A DNA stretch of 64,000 nucleotides from Bacteroidota bacterium (GTDB lineage: Bacteria; Bacteroidota; Bacteroidia; Chitinophagales; Chitinophagaceae): positions 1 to 64,000 of the forward strand of contig JAFDXO010000195.1 in NCBI GenBank assembly GCA_018267925.1. Direction: 5' to 3'. The notes beneath the pieces were generated by a model. The model had not been told where the DNA came from. It saw only the letters and a program-made list of their open reading frames with translations, and did no database searches. Both the position numbers and the translations under genes were made by a program. Positions 53,936-63,196 of this stretch are shown in pieces. The stretch's first letter is position 1; each line of letters begins with the position of its first letter.

Positions 53936-54175
53936 TTAGCGTTGGCGTTTCAACATTTTCAACCAAGTACTTCCTCTCCAAATACGAAATATTCCATAAG
54001 CCAACATCAATGTACCTAAAACATAAGCAACACCGGTAGGTAAGCCCATTGTTCCAAAGTATTTGACATAGATGACCAATATGCCGATAATAATATAAAA
54101 CACACCCATGCCAATGTGCATTATTGCCTGAATTCTTTGTGTGCCGTGGTTTCTGTGTTTTTCTTCTAAACTCAT
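53936..54175 (-). CDS. Small two-helix membrane protein
   Basis: The 79-residue product has a charged N-terminus, two hydrophobic helices (GMGVFYIIIGILVIYVKYF and VAYVLGTLMLAYGIFRIW) and a basic C-terminus ending KMLKRQR. It has no recognised domain. It lies between yifB and the PstS-like gene in the same orientation. Function is unknown. Confidence 0.75.
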   Translation of the reverse strand: MSLEEKHRNHGTQRIQAIMHIGMGVFYIIIGILVIYVKYFGTMGLPTGVAYVLGTLMLAYGIFRIWRGSTWLKMLKRQR

Positions 54176-54271
54176 ACGGAATGCAAACTTAGCAGTTTTT
54201 ACATGCGCTTTTTAAAAAGATACAAATTGCCTGATTTTTCACAACAACTTTTTTGAATTCAGAAAAAAAGA

Positions 54272-55816
54272 TCATCCGCCCCAACCTTCCCGATCGAGGC
54301 TTCTGTATTGAATAGCCTCGGCAAGATGTTCGGGTAAAATGTTTTCACTATCACTTAAATCTGCTATGGTACGCGAAACTTTTAATATTCGATCATAGGC
54401 TCTGGCTGATAGATTGAGGCGATCCATAGCTGCCTTTAATAAATTTTGCCCTAACGTATTTATCTGACACACTTCTTTCAACAATTTGCTACTCATTTGG
54501 GCATTGGAATATATTCCTGGAAAATCCTTAAAACGTTCTGCTTGTTTATCTCTAGCTTTAATCACACGTTCACGAATAGCGTTGCTATCTTCTGATTTAC
54601 GTTGTGAAGAAAGCTCATTAAAAGCTACTGGCGTTACTTCCACATGTAAATCTATTCGGTCTAACAAGGGTCCGGAAATCTTATTGAGATAGCGTTGTAC
54701 CATCACAGGAGAGCAGGTACAATCTTTTTCCGGATGATTAAAATATCCGCATGGACATGGATTCATGGAAGCAATCAACATAAAGCTGGCTGGGAAATCA
54801 ATGCTCACCTTTGCACGTGAAATAGAAACCCTTCTTTCTTCAATAGGTTGACGCATCACTTCAAGAACGGTTCGTTTAAACTCCGGTAATTCATCTAAAA
54901 ACAAAACACCATTGTGCGCCAATGAAATTTCGCCGGGCTGTGGAATACCGCCTCCACCCACTAAGGCAACATCACTAATGGTGTGATGTGGAGATCGAAA
55001 AGGGCGTTTGGAAATCAGGGAAGTATGTGCACCCAATTTACCGGCAACTGAATGTATTTTCGTTGTTTCAAGGGCTTCTTGTAAAGAGAGGGGTGGTAAA
55101 ATTGTGGGAATTCGCTTTGCCAACATGGTTTTTCCTGCACCGGGCGGCCCTATCAATATAGCGTTGTGGCTTCCTGCTGCTGCTATTTCCAAAGCTCGCT
55201 TTACGTTTTCTTGTCCTTTCACATCATTGAAGTCCAGTTCAAAATCATATTGAGATTGGAAGAACTCTTCTCTAGTGTTGACTGTAATAGGAGATAATTG
55301 CTTTTCGCCGGAAAAAAAATCTGCTACTTCTTGCAAATGAGTAACGCCATAAACCTCTAAATTGTTGACCATAGCGGCTTCTCGCGCATTTTGTGCCGGT
55401 AAAATCAATCCTTTAAATTTTTCTGCACGGGCTTGAATGGCAATAGGTAAAGCTCCTTTTATAGGTTGTAATGATCCGTCTAAAGAAAGTTCGCCCATCA
55501 ACACATATTGACTCAATTCCTCACCCACAGGTAATTGTCCTGAGGCAGCAAGAAAACCTATGGCTATAGGCAAATCGTAGGCTGCACCTGCTTTTCGAAT
55601 ATCTGCCGGTGCCATATTTACGACTAAGCGCATTCGAGGACGTTCATAACCATTGTTTTTTAATGCTGAAGTAACCCGTTCTAAACTTTCCTTTACTGCA
55701 TTATCGGGCAATCCGACTATGGTATTAGCTTGTGTTCCGCCGGGTGTATCTACTTCAATGGTTATAGTTATCGCATCAACGCCATATACTGCGCTGCCAT
55801 AGAGTTTAACGAGCAT
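54272..55816 (-). CDS. YifB/ComM family Mg-chelatase-like AAA+ ATPase
   Basis: The ComM/YifB family works as a branch-migration helicase in natural transformation in some bacteria. The protein has a Lon-like N-terminal domain with VEVDTPGGTQANTIVGLPDNAVKES, a P-loop GPPGAGKTMLAKRIPTILP near 217-235, SVGG-region equivalents with SPHHTISDVALVGGG, Walker B GVLFLDELPEF, and a cysteine cluster CPCGYFNHPEKDCTC. Its 514 residues are typical. Confidence 0.94.
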   Translation of the reverse strand: MLVKLYGSAVYGVDAITITIEVDTPGGTQANTIVGLPDNAVKESLERVTSALKNNGYERPRMRLVVNMAPADIRKAGAAYDLPIAIGFLAASGQLPVGEELSQYVLMGELSLDGSLQPIKGALPIAIQARAEKFKGLILPAQNAREAAMVNNLEVYGVTHLQEVADFFSGEKQLSPITVNTREEFFQSQYDFELDFNDVKGQENVKRALEIAAAGSHNAILIGPPGAGKTMLAKRIPTILPPLSLQEALETTKIHSVAGKLGAHTSLISKRPFRSPHHTISDVALVGGGGIPQPGEISLAHNGVLFLDELPEFKRTVLEVMRQPIEERRVSISRAKVSIDFPASFMLIASMNPCPCGYFNHPEKDCTCSPVMVQRYLNKISGPLLDRIDLHVEVTPVAFNELSSQRKSEDSNAIRERVIKARDKQAERFKDFPGIYSNAQMSSKLLKEVCQINTLGQNLLKAAMDRLNLSARAYDRILKVSRTIADLSDSENILPEHLAEAIQYRSLDREGWGG

Positions 55817-56012
55817 AACACAAATATAAAAACAGAGAACAACAAGTTGTGAAAAAGGAAAACTTGTGCATGTTATCGTTTGTTCTCTATAATCAAACTC
55901 ATTCGAGCGAAAGGAAAGTAATAATTGGTTTCCATTTTTCGCTTTGGAATAATTTTTTCTCCCTTACTAATTTTTGAAACTTTTTCTTTTTATAACAGAG
56001 GCTAAAATCAAG

Positions 56013-56390
56013 CTATTGTTCCATTCGAGCGAGGATTATTTTTTCAGCTTCTGAAAATGTTTCTACTATTTCCGCAAGCACTTTTTTAATCGTATCCTTT
56101 TCTTTTTTCTCTCTTGCTAAACTTTCTATCTGTTGTAGTCGTTTGTGCATATCGCGCACCTTCACTATACCAACACTTGATTTTAGAAAATGGGCTTGTT
56201 TTGATATTTTATCCCAACTGCGACCACTTTGAACAAAGGCTTCTAATTCTTTTAATCCGGGTGGTGTGTTTTCCATAAAAATCGAAAGCACTTGTTTGAC
56301 AAAATCCGGTTTACCACCACCCAATTCTTCCACATAACTAAAGTCCACTAACGGCTCGATATTATTTGAAAGTTCGCTGGGCTGATTCAT
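56013..56390 (-). CDS. Histidine phosphotransfer (Hpt) domain protein
   Basis: A single Hpt four-helix domain fills the 125 residues. The phosphoaccepting residue is His67 in KQAHFLKSSVGIV, within the family pattern H-x-L-K-x-S/G. It begins at the ATG at 56390. It can relay phosphate between receiver domains of a phosphorelay; no hybrid kinase or response regulator lies beside it, so its partners are elsewhere. Confidence 0.88.
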   Translation of the reverse strand: MNQPSELSNNIEPLVDFSYVEELGGGKPDFVKQVLSIFMENTPPGLKELEAFVQSGRSWDKISKQAHFLKSSVGIVKVRDMHKRLQQIESLAREKKEKDTIKKVLAEIVETFSEAEKIILARMEQ

Positions 56391-56659
56391 GATAATGTTC
56401 TTTTTTGCTGTGAAAATAAACAAGGGCTATGACATTTGAACAACACAGAAATTTTTGAAGCCTTATATTTTCATATTATTCTACTTTTTTCCAGCCAACA
56501 GTTTATTTATCAAAGAAAATGTAAAAGCTGCACAGAAGCGGATATAAGCAACCTGAACATTCAAATATCGCTTAGTAAAAAGTTAAAACAAAGGATCAGA
56601 TAGTTATGACATTGAAGCACGTTTTACATTTGACACTCAAACAAAAATCTTTCTGAAGC

Positions 56660-57667
56660 ATGGAGCAACTTAATTCCTCTGTGGACATACGTGAACTGAA
56701 CGAAAAAATTCAACAACAAAGTGCCTTTATAGACTTGCTCACCATAGAGCTGAATAAAGCATTAGTAGGCCAAAAGCACATGGTGGAACGCCTGCTGATA
56801 GGGCTTTTAGCTAATGGACATGTGTTACTGGAAGGTGTTCCCGGATTAGCAAAAACATTAGCCATCAAGTCGTTGGCTTCTGCTATTCATGCGCGTTTTG
56901 CCCGCATTCAGTTCACCCCGGATTTGTTGCCTGCAGACGTTTTGGGGACTATGGTTTATAACCCTCAAGCACACGAATTTGCCGTTCGTAAAGGTCCCAT
57001 TTTTGCCAATTTTATTTTGGCTGATGAAATCAACAGAGCTCCGGCAAAAGTGCAAAGTGCCTTGTTAGAAGCCATGCAAGAAAGACAAGTTACAATTGGT
57101 GATAGCACGTATAAATTAGAAGAGCCTTTTCTGGTGTTAGCTACTCAAAACCCTATTGAGCAAGAAGGAACTTATGAATTGCCTGAAGCACAAGTAGATC
57201 GCTTTATGTTGAAGGTGGTTATTTCTTATCCTAAAAAAGAAGAAGAGCGAAATATCATTCGTTTTAACCTGAACCCTCAAGGAATATCTAAAATAAATCC
57301 GGTCGTTTCATCAGAAGATATTTTGCGTGCTCGTCAATTAGTGAGAGAAGTTTATATGGATGAGAAAATAGAACAGTATATACTTGATATTGTTTTTGCT
57401 ACTCGTTTTCCAGAGGAGTATAAACTGGCTAAATTAAAGCCTTTAATCAATTATGGTGCATCGCCTCGTGCCAGTATCAGTTTAGCTCATGCAGCTAAAG
57501 CTTATGCCTTTATTAAGCATCGGGGATATGTAATCCCTGAGGATATTCGTGCCGTTTGCCATGATGTTCTTCGGCATCGGATTGGGGTTACTTATGAAGC
57601 AGAAGCGGAAAATATTACCAGTGAACAAATTATCAATGATATTTTGAACGTAGTTGAAGTGCCATAG
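56660..57667 (+). CDS. MoxR family AAA+ ATPase
   Basis: The 335-residue protein has the MoxR core: Walker A variant LEGVPGLAKTL near 58-68, the PADVLGTMVYNPQ insert, Walker B FILADEINRAPAKVQSALLE, and ATQNPIEQEGTYELPEAQVDRFM. The C-terminal lid ends with VCHDVLRHRI. MoxR proteins act as chaperones for metal insertion or complex assembly, usually in operons with DUF58 and von Willebrand factor A proteins. Those partners are not next to it; a terminator follows directly. Confidence 0.94.
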   Translation: MEQLNSSVDIRELNEKIQQQSAFIDLLTIELNKALVGQKHMVERLLIGLLANGHVLLEGVPGLAKTLAIKSLASAIHARFARIQFTPDLLPADVLGTMVYNPQAHEFAVRKGPIFANFILADEINRAPAKVQSALLEAMQERQVTIGDSTYKLEEPFLVLATQNPIEQEGTYELPEAQVDRFMLKVVISYPKKEEERNIIRFNLNPQGISKINPVVSSEDILRARQLVREVYMDEKIEQYILDIVFATRFPEEYKLAKLKPLINYGASPRASISLAHAAKAYAFIKHRGYVIPEDIRAVCHDVLRHRIGVTYEAEAENITSEQIINDILNVVEVP

Positions 57668-57690
57668 TGATTTACATGGGAAAATAAATA

Positions 57691-57730
57691 AACGGGGTTT
57701 TGAAGAGATGGCTTCAAAACCCCGTTTTTA
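57691..57730. terminator. Bidirectional terminator between convergent genes
   Basis: AACGGGGTTTTGAAG (57691-57705) and CTTCAAAACCCCGTT (57712-57726) form a perfect 15-bp stem with a 6-nt loop, followed by TTTATTT on the plus strand and with TTTATTT-type bases on the other side. It lies between the moxR stop and the stop of the leftward membrane-protein gene. Confidence 0.92.
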
Positions 57731-57731
57731 T

Positions 57732-58460
57732 TTAGCGGTTTGCAATGGCTGAAACCATTGTTTGTGATTTGGATTTATGAACACTTCTTGGTGTTAAAGC
57801 AAATTGGGTACCCAACACACAAAAGAGTAAAATTGAAGTAACAATCGTATTAACCCTAGTTTCTGCCCTACGAATACCGGTAAAGAAATACATGGGCAAG
57901 AATCCAAAAAAAGACAATGAAAGTGTTACAATCCATAGTGACCGTGCACCGGGAAACTGAAACAACAAAAATAGCATGGATAAAAAATAACCACATCCTG
58001 CCATGATCCCCAATGTAAGTACCCATTTGTCTCGTCTTTCCGGAATTTCTTTTATCTTGACTATCGCCAAAATGGGGAGAAACAATACGCTTATCCCTAT
58101 TATACCCAACATAATAAATAGACTGGCACCCGGAAGGAAAAGTATTTTTAATAATGCACCAATAGTTAAAAATACAGTTGAAAATACACCTGCATAAATC
58201 ATTGCTTTTTTCATCTTGTAATAATGTTTAAATATTGAAAGAATGGCGGATTCTTCTTCTATCTCTTTTAAGCTCACTTCATAAAATGTAGCGATCGTCT
58301 TTTGATAAAAGCTCTCGAAGTCGCCTTTTTCTTCGAGATTTTGCTCGATAATACAGCATACATGATCCAGCAAATTGTGCCGAAGGCTTTCATCCCCAAT
58401 CCCGCGCGACTGGATATCATTAAGGATATACTCGATTTGCTGATCCGATAATGGGTACAT
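57732..58460 (-). CDS. Membrane protein paired with a PadR regulator
   Basis: The N-terminal 70 residues are a helical cytoplasmic segment with ILNDIQSRGIGDESLRHNLLDHVCCIIE, similar to the N-terminus of other PadR-associated membrane proteins (the DUF1700-like group). Five or six hydrophobic helices follow between residues 85 and 230. The ATG at 58460 overlaps the PadR stop codon by one base (TGATG), indicating tight translational coupling. The role is unknown; such pairs may sense membrane stress. Confidence 0.78.
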   Translation of the reverse strand: MYPLSDQQIEYILNDIQSRGIGDESLRHNLLDHVCCIIEQNLEEKGDFESFYQKTIATFYEVSLKEIEEESAILSIFKHYYKMKKAMIYAGVFSTVFLTIGALLKILFLPGASLFIMLGIIGISVLFLPILAIVKIKEIPERRDKWVLTLGIMAGCGYFLSMLFLLFQFPGARSLWIVTLSLSFFGFLPMYFFTGIRRAETRVNTIVTSILLFCVLGTQFALTPRSVHKSKSQTMVSAIANR

Positions 58461-58801
58461 CAAACAGTGAATGTTTTAAGGTCTAACAATAATCCGATTG
58501 TATTGATAAAATCCTGTAATTCTGATATTTTTTGGCTACTGGCCGCAGAGCCCGATTCGCTTAGATAGTAATATTTTCGAACTCTTTTACCGATGTACTC
58601 AACCTCCGTAACAAGTAATCCTTCTCTTTCTAATGCGTGCAAAGTGGGATATAATGCCCCTTCCGTTATTTGAATTTTCCCTCCAGTCATTTCCTTCGCT
58701 TTTTGTGTCAGCTCATAGCCATATAACTTCCCATGATCTGACAATAGCTTTAAGATGATGGTGCGTAAAGTACCTTTGATTAATTCCGTTGAAAATGACA
58801 T
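58460..58801 (-). CDS. PadR family transcriptional regulator
   Basis: The 113-residue protein is a winged-helix PadR: LRTIILKLLSDHGKLYGYEL at the N-terminus, the recognition region GGKIQITEGALYPTLHALEREGLL and the wing RVRKYYYLSESG. PadR proteins usually repress their own operon and a membrane partner. An inverted repeat (58827-58849) lies inside its predicted promoter. The next gene overlaps its stop. Confidence 0.92.
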   Translation of the reverse strand: MSFSTELIKGTLRTIILKLLSDHGKLYGYELTQKAKEMTGGKIQITEGALYPTLHALEREGLLVTEVEYIGKRVRKYYYLSESGSAASSQKISELQDFINTIGLLLDLKTFTV

Positions 58802-58822
58802 GATAATTTATTTTACCAAAGA

Positions 58823-58852
58823 CAAAGATACATAAGTTTTCGAGGTATCAAA
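58823..58852 (-). promoter_or_regulatory. Promoter and possible operator of the padR operon
   Basis: On the minus strand TTTG (complement of 58849-58852) and TATCTTTG (complement of 58823-58830) are 18 bp apart, matching the Bacteroidota promoter. GATAC (58827-58831) and GTATC (58845-58849) form an inverted repeat centred between the two boxes, where a repressor would block polymerase. Confidence 0.65.
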
Positions 58853-58959
58853 TTTTTTTTCAAGAAAGCCTCTTTTTACTGTTGTAATGGCTATTTCATT
58901 TTCTGATTTACTTACAAAGCTGCAAGAATTAATCCTAAGCCACATCCATCGCATCCCCT

Positions 58960-58967
58960 TATATTTG
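58960..58967 (+). promoter_or_regulatory. Putative -7 box of serS
   Basis: TATATTTG matches TAnnTTTG and lies 21 bp before the serS ATG, so the leader would be short. No clear -33 box is visible. Confidence 0.35.
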
Positions 58968-58988
58968 CCACTTACAAGTAATTAGTTT

Positions 58989-60260
58989 ATGCTTCCTATT
59001 CATTTGCTACGGCAAGAAAAAGAACGTGTGTTGAGCGGTCTTCAAAAAAAGAATTTTAAAGAACCGGAATTAGTTGATAAAATATTGGCTATTGATGAAC
59101 ATCGAAGGAAAATACAAGCCGAAAATGATGGTCTTGCCGCAATGGTAAACAGTGCTTCCAAAAATATTGGACAGCTGATGGCTCAAGGCAAAAAGGAAGA
59201 AGCCGAAATGCTGAAAGTTACTGTGGCACAACATAAAGAACAAAGTAAAGAACTGACATCACAACTGTCTGAATTAGAAAATTCGCTACAAGACATGATG
59301 GTTCGATTGCCCAACTTGCCACATTCAACCGTTCCTAAGGGCAGTACTCCCGAAGAAAATGAAGTAGTTCGTCAAGGTGGAAAAACACCTGATTTATCTG
59401 CACAAAAATTAGCTCATTGGGATTTGGCAGCTAAATATGAATTAATAGATTTTGAACTGGGCAATAAGCTTACCGGTAGCGGCTTTCCGGTGTATATAGG
59501 CAAAGGAGCTAAACTGCAACGTGCCTTAATCAGTTATTTTCTCGATTACAATATAGCTGCCGGGTATAAGGAATATTATCCACCCTATATGGTGAATGAA
59601 GCATCTGCTTTTGGTACCGGTCAACTTCCCGATAAAGAGGGCCAAATGTATCATGCTCAAATTGATGGCTTTTTCTTAATTCCTACAGCCGAGGTTCCTG
59701 TTACCAATATTTACAGAGATGAAATTATTCAAGAAGCATCCTTGCCCATCAAGATGACTGCCTATAGTCCCTGCTTCAGACGTGAAGCAGGATCTTATGG
59801 AAAAGATGTAAGAGGGCTAAATCGTGTACATCAATTTGATAAAGTAGAAATTGTGCAATTGGCACATCCCGACAAAAGCTATGAAGTGTTAGAAGGTATG
59901 GTGCTACATGTTGAAAAGCTGCTCCAGTCGCTGGGTTTACAATATCGAATTCTTCGGCTTTGTGGGGGCGACATGAGCTTTGCATCGGCTCTTACTTATG
60001 ATTTTGAAGTATATAGCGCTGCTCAAGAGCGTTGGTTGGAAGTTAGTTCCGTTTCTAACTTTGAAACTTTTCAAACGAACAGAATGAAAATTCGTTTTAA
60101 AGATGGTAGTGGCAAAACACAATTAGCACACTCATTAAACGGGAGTTCATTAGCCCTGCCTCGCATTGTTGCATGTATTCTTGAAAACCACCAAACGCTG
60201 GATGGTATAAACATTCCTGAATCTTTGCAGCCTTATTTTGGAAACAAGATTCTCAATTAA
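58989..60260 (+). CDS. serS: Seryl-tRNA synthetase
   Basis: The enzyme charges tRNA-Ser. The N-terminal helical arm binds tRNA (residues 1-110). The class II catalytic core shows TGSGFPVYIGKGAKLQRAL, EYYPPYMVN, LIPTAEVPVTN, motif 2 YSPCFRREAGSYGKDVRGLNRVHQFDKVEIV, cut here to its key pattern F-R-R-E-A-G near residue 260, and motif 3 NGSSLALPRI near the end. The 423-residue length is normal. Confidence 0.97.
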   Translation: MLPIHLLRQEKERVLSGLQKKNFKEPELVDKILAIDEHRRKIQAENDGLAAMVNSASKNIGQLMAQGKKEEAEMLKVTVAQHKEQSKELTSQLSELENSLQDMMVRLPNLPHSTVPKGSTPEENEVVRQGGKTPDLSAQKLAHWDLAAKYELIDFELGNKLTGSGFPVYIGKGAKLQRALISYFLDYNIAAGYKEYYPPYMVNEASAFGTGQLPDKEGQMYHAQIDGFFLIPTAEVPVTNIYRDEIIQEASLPIKMTAYSPCFRREAGSYGKDVRGLNRVHQFDKVEIVQLAHPDKSYEVLEGMVLHVEKLLQSLGLQYRILRLCGGDMSFASALTYDFEVYSAAQERWLEVSSVSNFETFQTNRMKIRFKDGSGKTQLAHSLNGSSLALPRIVACILENHQTLDGINIPESLQPYFGNKILN

Positions 60261-60305
60261 TTTTCACTTATTTGCTACTTAGAAACAACAAACAATCTAC
60301 TTTTT

Positions 60306-60758
60306 ATGATTCAGCGAATACAAACACTATGGCTTTTTCTCGCTTCACTGCTCAGTGCCAGCATGTTGCTGGATTGGTACACCGGTTATGTGTATAAAGC
60401 GGATATTCCTGAGGGTTTTGGTTTAACGGTTAAGCGTTTAACTATTGTTGAGCATTTTCCCAGTTTAATCATTGTTGTGGTAATGATAGCAGTGCCGTTA
60501 ATTGCAATTTTTTCATTTCGAAACCGCCGTCGGCAGCGCAATTTAGCAAGTATGGGTATGTTTGTCAACATTGCATTTTTATCCGTTAACTTGATGCGGA
60601 TAAATGCTTTTACTGTATCTACTGCACCCACACCCATTCATGGAAGTTATCAAATTGGGTCTGTTATTCCGGTGATTGGTCTTTTCCTTTTGTTTATGGC
60701 TGCTCGGGCAATATATAAAGACGAGAAATTAGTGAAGTCTATGGATCGGCTTCGATAA
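60306..60758 (+). CDS. DUF4293 family membrane protein
   Basis: The 150-residue protein starts MIQRIQTLWLFLASLL, a signature of the DUF4293 family, and has four hydrophobic helices with a basic loop RNRRRQRN between the second and third. The C-terminal block ARAIYKDEKLVKSMDRLR is also family-typical. Function is unknown; the gene follows serS by 45 bp and a terminator follows directly. Confidence 0.88.
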   Translation: MIQRIQTLWLFLASLLSASMLLDWYTGYVYKADIPEGFGLTVKRLTIVEHFPSLIIVVVMIAVPLIAIFSFRNRRRQRNLASMGMFVNIAFLSVNLMRINAFTVSTAPTPIHGSYQIGSVIPVIGLFLLFMAARAIYKDEKLVKSMDRLR

Positions 60759-60782
60759 TAAATGGTTATTACAAAATCAGAA

Positions 60783-60823
60783 ACGGTGCGCATTTTCAAT
60801 TTATTCATGCGCACCGTCTTTTA
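60783..60823. terminator. Terminator between DUF4293 and pepP
   Basis: ACGGTGCGCAT (60783-60793) and ATGCGCACCGT (60807-60817) form an 11-bp perfect stem, followed by CTTTTATTT on the plus strand. It serves the plus-strand gene and perhaps also the convergent one. Confidence 0.85.
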
Positions 60824-60837
60824 TTTACTCATTACCG

Positions 60838-62139
60838 TTATTTTTTCTTCCCTGCTCGCATAGCAGATTCTATTTCTTCCGTAGTTAGAGCAATACCTTT
60901 AAAAAGGTCAATATTTCCTGATTTTGTTAGCCAATAGTTGTTTTCTATTCGGATGCCCATTTGTTCTTCTTCTATGTAAATTCCGGGTTCTATTGTGAAG
61001 AGCATTCCTTCTTTTACCGGCTCATTTCGAGTACCTACATCATGCACATCTAAGCCCAAATGATGTCCGATACCATGATAGAAATATTTGCGGTATGCTG
61101 GATTTAACGGGTCTTGATTTTTGATATCTGCTTTAGTTAAAAGACCGATTTTCAATAGCTGCCTTTCCATTTCAATGTTTACCTTCTCAATATATTCTGC
61201 ATAATTGATACCGGGTTTTAGAATTGATGCACAGTAGAGGTGAACAGCAAGGCAAACATCATAAACTTCTTTTTGCCGCTTAGTAAATTTTCCGTTGACG
61301 GGTATTGTTCTGGTTAAATCAGCATTGTAATTCCCGTATTCTGCACCAAAATCCATCAATAGTAGATCACCCTCTTTACAGGGTCTGTTGTTTTCGACAT
61401 AGTGTAGGACTCTTGCACTATCGCCCGAAGCTATGATGCAGCCATAAGCATGACGGGTAGCTCTGTTGCATAAAAATTCATGTGTAATTTCTGCTTCAAT
61501 TTCATATTCCATCACACCCGGTTTCACAAAGCGCAACACTCTATTCAATGCTTTATGGGTAATGTCAATGGCTACATTTGTTATTTCAATTTCTTCCTTT
61601 GTCTTTATGGCTCGCAACTCTTTCATAATTCGAGCAGCACGCTCATAACGATGAAGCGGATATTGCCGCATAAAGTGATGGACAAATAATAAATCAAGAC
61701 GTGGATTCTCTAAATTTAGACGATCGTTTTCGTTCGTGTTTAAATATACTCTATCTGCATGGTGCATCCATACATGCAACATGGCATCAATACTATCCAC
61801 ATACTGTACATTTGAAATACCTGAAATGGTTGTTGCTTCTTCTTTTCTCAACAAATGACCATTCCATTTTTCCATGTGTTCGTTGGGACGTTGAACGACC
61901 AATATTTCACGTGCATTTTCATCCGCATTGTCAGGATAAAGAATGACCATTGTTTTCTCTTGTACTATACCAGAAAGCCATACAACATCTGAGTTTGCTT
62001 TATAGGAATAAACCGCATCGCCATTTTCCGGGAAAACAGGGTTGGCTGTAAAAATGGCTATACTATTCGGTTTCATTTTTTTGATGAACCGTTGTCTATT
62101 TTGTGTGTATAATTTCGAAGTGATTGGTAAGTACTTCAT
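60838..62139 (-). CDS. Xaa-Pro aminopeptidase (M24B)
   Basis: The enzyme removes the N-terminal residue before proline and uses two metal ions. The N-terminal aminopeptidase-P domain has FTANPVFPENGDAVYSYKANSD. The pita-bread fold holds the metal ligands: two Asp in LLMDFGAEYGNYNADLTR, His in GIGHHLGLDVHD, Glu in FTIEPGIYI and Glu in GIRIENNYW. I start at the ATG at 62139, giving 433 residues; the upstream codons to 62190 are not conserved. Confidence 0.94.
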   Translation of the reverse strand: MKYLPITSKLYTQNRQRFIKKMKPNSIAIFTANPVFPENGDAVYSYKANSDVVWLSGIVQEKTMVILYPDNADENAREILVVQRPNEHMEKWNGHLLRKEEATTISGISNVQYVDSIDAMLHVWMHHADRVYLNTNENDRLNLENPRLDLLFVHHFMRQYPLHRYERAARIMKELRAIKTKEEIEITNVAIDITHKALNRVLRFVKPGVMEYEIEAEITHEFLCNRATRHAYGCIIASGDSARVLHYVENNRPCKEGDLLLMDFGAEYGNYNADLTRTIPVNGKFTKRQKEVYDVCLAVHLYCASILKPGINYAEYIEKVNIEMERQLLKIGLLTKADIKNQDPLNPAYRKYFYHGIGHHLGLDVHDVGTRNEPVKEGMLFTIEPGIYIEEEQMGIRIENNYWLTKSGNIDLFKGIALTTEEIESAMRAGKKK

Positions 62140-62458
62140 ACTATTTAATTGTAGCTGTTTAAAATCTATGCAAGCCAATAACAAATTCATGTTTGATTGA
62201 CCGCATTCTGTTCACTTTCATTTTTTAGAAGTGTGAAGGTATGAAGTTAAAAGATGAGATAAAACATTGTCCTCTACACAATAGAATCAAGAGCCGGAAA
62301 TAGCATCAAGTTAAAAAGTGAATCTGCTATAATGACAATCCATTGATCGTTTCGACAGAAAGCATCTACACTTTTTCTGCCATTCTTACATTGGTCATTA
62401 CTTTGCTGGAAAGAATAAGTACGGATTATTCAATCTTTTTAAAAATCTTCTGTAGAAC
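62140..62458. other. Divergent intergenic region
   Basis: It lies between the aminopeptidase and metallopeptidase genes. No open frame or clear repeat is visible, and no strong promoter box was found. It probably holds both promoters. Confidence 0.4.
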
Positions 62459-63151
62459 ATGGGTGGATATTTTTTGTTAGCGGGCATTTTATTTTTAATA
62501 GGCATGGCTGTAAATAGTCGGCTTAAAAGTAAGTTTTCAGAATATAGTCAGATACCCCTTTCTAATGGCATGAGTGGTAAAGAGGTAGCTGAAAAAATGC
62601 TGCATGAGAATGGTATTTATGATGTACAAGTCATTTCAGTTCCGGGCTTTTTATCAGATCATTATAATCCAAGCGACAAAACAGTAAACCTTAGTCCAGA
62701 AGTTTTTGAAGGGCGCAGTATTTCGTCTGCTGCTGTTGCGGCTCATGAATGTGGACATGCGGTGCAACATGCTACCGCCTATCAAATGCTTATGCTACGA
62801 AGTCGCTTAGTTCCGGTTGTGCAAATCAGTAGTAACTTATCACAATGGGTTATTCTTGCTGGTTTGGGTTGGATGGGGTTTGGTGGCGGTAGCCAAATGT
62901 TGCTGCTTATTGGTATTACACTATTTGCTGCTTCTACTTTATTTTCTATTATTACATTGCCGGTAGAATATGATGCCAGTGCCCGTGCTTTACGATGGAT
63001 GGAAACCGCTCATATCACTACCATGCAAGAACACGATAAAGCAGCCGATGCCTTAAAATGGGCAGCCAGAACTTATGTAGTAGCGGCTGTTTCATCTATT
63101 GCAACATTGGTCTATTACATAATGATCTTCATGAATCGCCGAGATGATTAG
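62459..63151 (+). CDS. YugP-type zinc metallopeptidase, membrane
   Basis: The 230-residue protein starts with a membrane helix (YFLLAGILFLIGMAV) and has the zinc motif H-E-x-x-H in AAHECGHAVQHA near residues 97-108. Two or three more hydrophobic helices follow, with PVEYDASARALRW between the third and fourth, a hallmark of the YugP/DUF family 2 of neutral zinc peptidases. The substrate is unknown. It lies 45 bp upstream of the metallo-beta-lactamase gene. Confidence 0.9.
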   Translation: MGGYFLLAGILFLIGMAVNSRLKSKFSEYSQIPLSNGMSGKEVAEKMLHENGIYDVQVISVPGFLSDHYNPSDKTVNLSPEVFEGRSISSAAVAAHECGHAVQHATAYQMLMLRSRLVPVVQISSNLSQWVILAGLGWMGFGGGSQMLLLIGITLFAASTLFSIITLPVEYDASARALRWMETAHITTMQEHDKAADALKWAARTYVVAAVSSIATLVYYIMIFMNRRDD

Positions 63152-63196
63152 CATCGTCAAAAGCCTAACTTTGCACTTTAATTTTTTTTGAACCTG

